Shown here: positions 6,006-9,562 of the stretch, piece by piece
How the letters are laid out: each line of letters starts with the position of its first letter
How positions within the stretch are numbered: position 1 is the first letter of the stretch
Assembly (NCBI GenBank): GCA_023412275.1
Contig: JAEYNY010000052.1
Coordinates: 1-9,562 of the forward strand
From: Bacillota bacterium
Lineage (GTDB): Bacteria > Bacillota > Clostridia > Acetivibrionales > DSM-1351
Direction of reading: 5' to 3'
Length of the DNA: 9,562 nt
The notes under the pieces: generated by a model
What the model was told of the DNA's origin: nothing
Databases searched by the model: none
Seen by the model: only the letters and a program-made list of their open reading frames with translations
Translations under genes and position numbers: made by a program

Positions 6006-7253
6006 TCAAAGATCAATTTTCAGCTTTAAAATATGTCTTCTTATTAAGTCAAACACATTTAATGCCGTTATCGTTCTGACTTTTTTTCTATTACCTGAAA
6101 GTCGCAGCTCTTTTACGATTGTACCGCTGTCACCGGAAAGACCAATATAGACCAATCCAACGGGTTTTTCAGCAGTACCTCCGCCGGGCCCTGCTATTCC
6201 TGTAACGGATATACCAATGTCCGTCTTTAACCTCTTTCTGATGCCTTCTGCCATTTCTGCTGCTGTTTCACGACTGACTGCTCCATGAGCCTGAAGTGTC
6301 TGCTCCTGTACTCCGAGGTATTCCATTTTTGCTTCATTGGAATATGTTACTGCTCCCCCCATAAACACTCTTGATATACCGGGTATATCTGTAAGCATCT
6401 CTGAAATAAGACCTCCTGTACAGGATTCGGCAGTTGCAATTGTAATATTGTTTTTCAAAAGAAGTCCTGCAGCCACAGAATCCAAAGTTTCATCCTTAAC
6501 AGAGTACAGACTTTCGCCGGTTCTTTTCTTAATCTCGTTTACAACAGGCATCAGTATTTGTTCTGCACTTTCCCCCTTTTGCACACTGGCTGTTACCCTT
6601 ATCGTAACCTCGCCTTCCTTGGCATATGTGGCAATAGTCGGGTTTGTTTGGCCATCAATCAAATCTATTATTTTAGTTTCCATGGCTGATTCACCGATAC
6701 CAAAAATCCTTAAAATTACTGATTCCAGAGAATAATCGCCCTTATTTTTGAAATATGGCATAACATAATCCAAAAACATCGGCTTCATTTCTATCGGCGG
6801 GCCCGGGAGCATTACAACTACCTTTTCTCCCATTTCAATTATACATCCCGGTGCAGTACCATTTTTATTTTTAAGTACAATACAACCTTCGGGCATGTAC
6901 GCTTGCTTTTCATTATTTGGCGTCATCTGCCTTCCAAGCCTGCTGAAATAATCTTTTATTTTATTCAGGCTCTCTTCATGAATAACCAACTTTTTACCGC
7001 AGACGCGTGAAATAGTTTCCTTTGTCAAATCATCCTGTGTAGGTCCCAGACCGCCTGTTGTAATCACAATGTCACATCGTTCCAAAGCAAGTTTCAAAGA
7101 GTCTTCCAATCTATCTGGGTTATCACCTACTACACTGTGATAATATACACCAACTCCTGCTTCAGGCAGTTTTGAGGATATATACTGTGCATTGGTATTA
7201 ACAATCTGCCCCATAAGCAACTCTGTACCAACGGCTAATATTTCTGCTCTCAT
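6006..7253 (-). CDS. cinA: CinA: competence/damage-inducible protein, NMN amidohydrolase
   Basis: Two-domain protein of 415 residues. The N-terminal MoCF-like domain (about 1-170; COG1058 type) shows VGTELLMGQIVNTN at 8-21, TTGGLGPTQDD at 65-75 and LPGPPIEMKPMF at 149-160; in relatives it acts as an ADP-ribose pyrophosphatase. The C-terminal PncC domain (about 255-410) shows AESCTGG at 275-281, GGAVTYSNEAK at 299-309 and VTGIAGPGGG at 350-359; it converts NMN to nicotinate mononucleotide in pyridine nucleotide recycling. Both domains look intact. ATG at 7253 has GGAGG (7261-7265) seven bases upstream. cinA heads the minus-strand block and is followed by murJ and recA; cinA-recA linkage is common in Firmicutes and links to competence in some species. 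No competence genes are seen here. Confidence 0.95.
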   Translation of the reverse strand: MRAEILAVGTELLMGQIVNTNAQYISSKLPEAGVGVYYHSVVGDNPDRLEDSLKLALERCDIVITTGGLGPTQDDLTKETISRVCGKKLVIHEESLNKIKDYFSRLGRQMTPNNEKQAYMPEGCIVLKNKNGTAPGCIIEMGEKVVVMLPGPPIEMKPMFLDYVMPYFKNKGDYSLESVILRIFGIGESAMETKIIDLIDGQTNPTIATYAKEGEVTIRVTASVQKGESAEQILMPVVNEIKKRTGESLYSVKDETLDSVAAGLLLKNNITIATAESCTGGLISEMLTDIPGISRVFMGGAVTYSNEAKMEYLGVQEQTLQAHGAVSRETAAEMAEGIRKRLKTDIGISVTGIAGPGGGTAEKPVGLVYIGLSGDSGTIVKELRLSGNRKKVRTITALNVFDLIRRHILKLKIDL

Positions 7254-7294
7254 ATTTGTGCCTCCGTTATAAAGTAAATAAACCGTATTTATTT

Positions 7295-7323
7295 ATTATA
7301 CAACATGAAAACAAAATAGTAAG
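7295..7323 (-). promoter_or_regulatory. Likely cinA-murJ promoter
   Basis: A perfect TATAAT on the minus strand (7295-7300) lies 41 bases before the cinA start. At 17 bases the -35 hexamer is only CTTACT (3 of 6), while TTGCTT occurs at a 20-base spacing. The -10 box is convincing; the -35 is not, so an activator or a weak promoter is possible. Confidence 0.5.
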
Positions 7324-7463
7324 CAAACATTTAAAAAAAGGAATTAATTTAAGAAATGGAATTGCAAGAAAAGAAATTTGAATTCAACTTAATTATAACA
7401 TAATTGTGTAGGCTTTCAAGTACTTTTTACCATATGATTATGTATTTATTTTAATTATCGTTA

Positions 7464-7469
7464 TATAAT
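7464..7469 (+). promoter_or_regulatory. Possible -10 box of the epimerase gene
   Basis: TATAAT lies about 60 bases before the ATG at 7531 in the 277-base divergent gap between cinA and the epimerase gene. No good -35 is visible at 16-18 bases (TGTATT at 17). The rest of this gap is AT-rich, with no long hairpin, no recognised operator and no small gene I could support. Confidence 0.35.
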
Positions 7470-7530
7470 ACTTTTATAAATTATTTACCAGTACAAATGA
7501 TTGAATTTATAAAATCAAAGGAGAATTATT

Positions 7531-8538
7531 ATGAAGGCACTATTTATTGGTGGAACAGGCATTATTAGTTCGGCAATTTCGTCCTCTTTGGTTGAACAGG
7601 GTTGGGAACTTTATCTTCTTAACAGGGGTAACAGATCCGATAGAATACCTGAAGGAGCAAAACTAATAAAGGCTGATATAAATGACGAAGTACTTGTAAG
7701 TTCCCTTATAAAAGATGAGGATTTTGATGTTGTGGCAGATTTTATCGCATTTGTACCTTCTCAGGTTGAACGTGATATCAGACTCTTTTCAGGCAGAACA
7801 AAGCAATACATATTTATTAGCTCTGCTTCAGCGTACCAAAAGCCTCTGTCTGATTTTCGAATAACCGAATCAACACCACTTGCAAACCCTTATTGGGAGT
7901 ATTCTCGTAATAAAATTGCTTGTGAAGAACTTCTAATGTCAGAATACCGTAACAACGGATTTCCAGTAACTATTGTACGTCCCAGTCACACTTACGACCA
8001 TAGTAGTATTCCTCTGGGTGTTCATGGAAATAACGGCAGCTGGCAGGTAATAAAGAGAATGTTGGAAAACAAACCTGTAATTATTCACGGGGACGGAAGT
8101 TCATTATGGACTTTGACATATAACACTGATTTTGCTAAAGGTTTTATAGGCTTAATGGGTAATATTCATACCATTGGTGAGGCGGTTCACATTACGTCTG
8201 ATGAAAGCCTTACCTGGAACCAGATATATCAGATAATCGCTTCTGCTTTAGGAGTAAAGCTCAATGCTGTACACATTGCAACCGACTATCTAGCGGCTTG
8301 CAGTGACTATGATTTCACAGGTTCTCTTTTGGGTGATAAGTCAAATACAGTTGTATTCGACAATTCAAAAATAAAAAGGTTGGTACCCGGTTTCATTGCC
8401 ACTGTGCGTTTTGATCAGGGAGTCAGATTTGTTTTGGAAAATATTCTCTCCCATCCGGAACTTCAGACTGAAGATAAAGAGTTTGATGACTGGTGTGATA
8501 CAGTTATCAATAATTATAATAATTCTATGAAGAAATAA
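7531..8538 (+). CDS. NAD(P)-dependent epimerase/dehydratase of the extended SDR family
   Basis: A 335-residue Rossmann-fold protein, probably acting on a nucleotide-activated sugar or similar substrate; the substrate cannot be read from the sequence. The N-terminal nucleotide-binding motif is GGTGIIS (7-13), followed by a beta-strand ending LLNRGN (29-34); Arg32 after this strand would suit NADP or NAD. ADINDE (49-53) marks the strand that contacts the adenine. The catalytic set appears intact: ISSASAYQ (96-103) supplies the serine, and Tyr124-xxx-Lys128 (YSRNK) the active pair. The C-terminal half (IHGDGSSLWTLTYN, then an ending EFDDWCDTVI) resembles Firmicute proteins related to the CSP41-type group. 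AAAGGAG (7517-7523) precedes ATG. It stands alone on the plus strand, diverging from cinA and converging with the thioesterase gene, so context does not name a pathway. Confidence 0.85.
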   Translation: MKALFIGGTGIISSAISSSLVEQGWELYLLNRGNRSDRIPEGAKLIKADINDEVLVSSLIKDEDFDVVADFIAFVPSQVERDIRLFSGRTKQYIFISSASAYQKPLSDFRITESTPLANPYWEYSRNKIACEELLMSEYRNNGFPVTIVRPSHTYDHSSIPLGVHGNNGSWQVIKRMLENKPVIIHGDGSSLWTLTYNTDFAKGFIGLMGNIHTIGEAVHITSDESLTWNQIYQIIASALGVKLNAVHIATDYLAACSDYDFTGSLLGDKSNTVVFDNSKIKRLVPGFIATVRFDQGVRFVLENILSHPELQTEDKEFDDWCDTVINNYNNSMKK

Positions 8539-8559
8539 TTATTTTACCCAACGCATTTA

Positions 8560-8599
8560 AAATGTCGGAACCCAAGGACAGTCTGTGGTTCCGACATTT
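8560..8599. terminator. Bidirectional terminator between convergent genes
   Basis: AAATGTCGGAACC (8560-8572) and its exact complement (8587-8599) form a 13-bp stem around a 14-base loop. Downstream on the plus strand comes ATTTTG (TTTATTTTG including the stem end); on the minus strand the stem is followed by TTAAATG. It lies 21 bases after the epimerase stop and 11 bases after the thioesterase stop, so it can serve both, better in the plus direction. Confidence 0.85.
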
Positions 8600-8609
8600 A
8601 TTTTGAATA

Positions 8610-9317
8610 TTAACAATTTAAAGTTTTATTTATTATTTTCATGATTTGCTCCATTTGATTATGCAGAAAAAAGTGTCCGCCATCAAATTCAATTATTTCA
8701 GTTTTACCGGATGTATAATCTGCCCATTTTTGCAATCCTTCCAAGCTGGTCATTTTGTCATCTTTTCCATTAAAAACTGTTATGTCACAGCTTAATTTTT
8801 CATCTTTTTCAATATACTCATACTCTTCAATTAATTTATAATCCGACCTTAATATAGGCAGAAATAAATGACGCAATTCCTTGTTTTCAAAAACCTCTTT
8901 GGGTGTACCTCCGAGTTCGTAAACCTCATTTATAAATTTCTCATCGGGTAAATCATATATTTTTTTAAAATTTTTATAAAGTACAGGAGGACATCGACCC
9001 GATAAAAAAAGCTGCAGCGGTTCTGTTTTTTTGTCTTTAAGAATTTTTTGTGCTAATTCAAGGACAATAGAGCTTCCCATACTATGTCCAAATAAAGCGA
9101 AGGGCTGTTCACCAACAGACGATGATATTTTATTGTAAACATCATTTATTACTTCTGACATATTATTGTATAATGGCTCACTTATCCTTTGTCCTCTCCC
9201 TGCAAGTTCCACGGGTATCACTTTTATGTTTTTGTCAGCAAAATGTTTTAACTTGGAATATATGCTTGAGGAACCCCCTGCATATGGAAAGCAAAAAAGA
9301 TTAATTGTATTATTCAT
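8610..9317 (-). CDS. Type II thioesterase (alpha/beta hydrolase, SrfAD/GrsT-like)
   Basis: Stand-alone thioesterases of this family remove wrong or stalled acyl groups from the phosphopantetheine arms of NRPS and PKS carrier proteins in the cytoplasm. The 235-residue protein has the family start (LFCFPYAGGSSSIY, 7-20), the ELAGRGQR segment (37-44) and the catalytic triad. The nucleophile Ser79 is in GHSMG (77-81), the acid is Asp186 or Asp187 in NGKDD, and the base is His215 in DGGHFF. Length agrees with SrfAD and GrsT (about 240). ATG at 9317 has GAGGAG four bases upstream. No synthetase, carrier protein or phosphopantetheinyl transferase gene lies in the window, and the gene is transcribed alone between a terminator and a divergent frame. 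A role in releasing other acyl-CoA or acyl-ACP chains cannot be excluded. Confidence 0.9.
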   Translation of the reverse strand: MNNTINLFCFPYAGGSSSIYSKLKHFADKNIKVIPVELAGRGQRISEPLYNNMSEVINDVYNKISSSVGEQPFALFGHSMGSSIVLELAQKILKDKKTEPLQLFLSGRCPPVLYKNFKKIYDLPDEKFINEVYELGGTPKEVFENKELRHLFLPILRSDYKLIEEYEYIEKDEKLSCDITVFNGKDDKMTSLEGLQKWADYTSGKTEIIEFDGGHFFLHNQMEQIMKIINKTLNC

Positions 9318-9377
9318 AGTACTCCTCTTGATAAATAGTTTAAATATTTTACAAACTTTTTACTCTTAACCCAATAT

Positions 9378-9406
9378 ATTATATATTATACGGTTCAGGA
9401 TTTCCA
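9378..9406 (-). promoter_or_regulatory. Likely promoter of the thioesterase gene
   Basis: On the minus strand TGGAAA (9401-9406, 4 of 6 to the -35 consensus) lies 17 bases before a perfect TATAAT (9378-9383). A second TATAAT (9385-9390) overlaps the spacer. The leader would be about 55 bases. A 6-bp inverted repeat AGGATT/AATCCT (9397-9402, 9418-9423) surrounds the -35 region and could be an operator, though arms this short may be chance. Confidence 0.5.
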
Positions 9407-9477
9407 TAGTTCCCATTAATCCTTATATAAACTTCATGTAGGATTACAATACATGTGTGACAATTAGTAAAAAAATA

Positions 9478-9552
9478 ATGCGGAAAGTGCATCCATAGTG
9501 TATGTTTAAGTTACCACACAAAAATATACATTAGGAGGATACATTTCCGCAT
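9478..9552 (+). promoter_or_regulatory. 75-nt hairpin that buries the ribosome site and start codon of the gene at 9551
   Basis: The outer stem pairs ATGCGGAAA (9478-9486) with TTTCCGCAT (9544-9552), then continues after one bulged G (9487) through TG/CA, one mismatch, and ATCC/GGAT to 9494/9537. After a small internal loop an inner stem pairs 9496-9507 with 9522-9533 (12 pairs, two of them G-U), closing a 14-base loop. The 3' strand contains the AGGAGG (9533-9538) and the first two bases of the ATG at 9551, so folded RNA would block translation. No tail of T residues follows, so it is not a terminator. I do not recognise a known riboswitch or T-box in it. Confidence 0.6.
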
Positions 9553-9562
9553 GAACAGCATA
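9551..9562 (+). CDS. Start of an unidentified gene (first four codons, MNSI, runs off the window)
   Basis: ATG at 9551 follows AGGAGG (9533-9538) at a rather long 12-base spacing, and the frame is open to the window end. Four codons give no family assignment. The strong Shine-Dalgarno and the sequestering hairpin suggest a regulated gene, divergent from the thioesterase gene. A transposase is one possibility, since several insertion sequences hide their transposase start in a hairpin, but nothing in the window proves it. Confidence 0.4.

Noticed and set aside
7378..7387. 10-bp palindrome TTGAATTCAA in the cinA-epimerase gap
   Set aside because: It is short and AT-rich, matches no operator I know, and is likely by chance.
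9122..9369. Two overlapping plus-strand frames (60 and 67 codons) over the 5' end of the thioesterase gene
   Set aside because: They lie antisense to the conserved catalytic domain and its promoter, and neither has a supported start.
9435..9455. CATGTA/TACATG inverted repeat upstream of the right-edge hairpin, considered as an insertion-sequence end
   Set aside because: The arms are only six bases, no target duplication is visible and the other end of any element is outside the window.
1..9562. CRISPR array, tRNA/rRNA genes, complete transposons, phage or defence islands
   Set aside because: No spaced direct repeats, no cloverleaf or rRNA motifs and no complete transposase, nuclease or defence gene were found; the coding regions are accounted for by housekeeping and single metabolic genes.

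Overview
The window looks like chromosomal DNA of a low-GC, Gram-positive anaerobe of the class Clostridia. The evidence is the AT-rich sequence, strong AGGAGG-type ribosome binding sites, frequent GTG/TTG starts, a Bacillus-type LexA (DinR) box in front of recA, and a FapR gene with its own operator. The gene content and order (cinA, murJ, recA, recX, rimO, pgsA, fapR) would suit the cellulolytic Ruminiclostridium/Clostridium lineage, but that genus-level guess is inference.

Left and centre (1-7253) is a housekeeping block read entirely on the minus strand. In transcription order it holds cinA, murJ (lipid II flippase), recA, recX, rimO (ribosomal protein S12 methylthiotransferase), pgsA (phosphatidylglycerophosphate synthase) and the 5' end of fapR (repressor of lipid synthesis), which runs off the window at base 1. 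At least four transcription starts can be proposed: before cinA, before recA (good promoter plus LexA box, so SOS controlled), before rimO, and before fapR (good promoter plus FapR operator). cinA-murJ and rimO-pgsA overlap or nearly touch and are probably co-transcribed pairs. recA and recX are separated by a perfect 15-bp inverted repeat and a 12-codon leader frame, which probably set how much RecX is made relative to RecA. pgsA ends at a GNRA-capped hairpin before the fapR control region.

Right part (7254-9562) is less conserved in character. A plus-strand extended-SDR NAD-dependent epimerase/dehydratase gene and a minus-strand type II thioesterase gene converge on a shared 13-bp terminator. 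The thioesterase is of the kind that edits NRPS/PKS assembly lines, yet no synthetase lies in the window. At the right edge a new plus-strand reading frame appears to begin at 9551. Its Shine-Dalgarno sequence and start codon are buried in the 3' arm of a 75-nt, almost continuous hairpin, the most unusual non-coding structure seen here.

No tRNA, rRNA, CRISPR array or complete mobile element was recognised. No wholly new multi-gene system is evident. The best candidates for new biology are the start-codon-sequestering hairpin at the right edge, the recA-recX junction, and the possible multi-site FapR control region.
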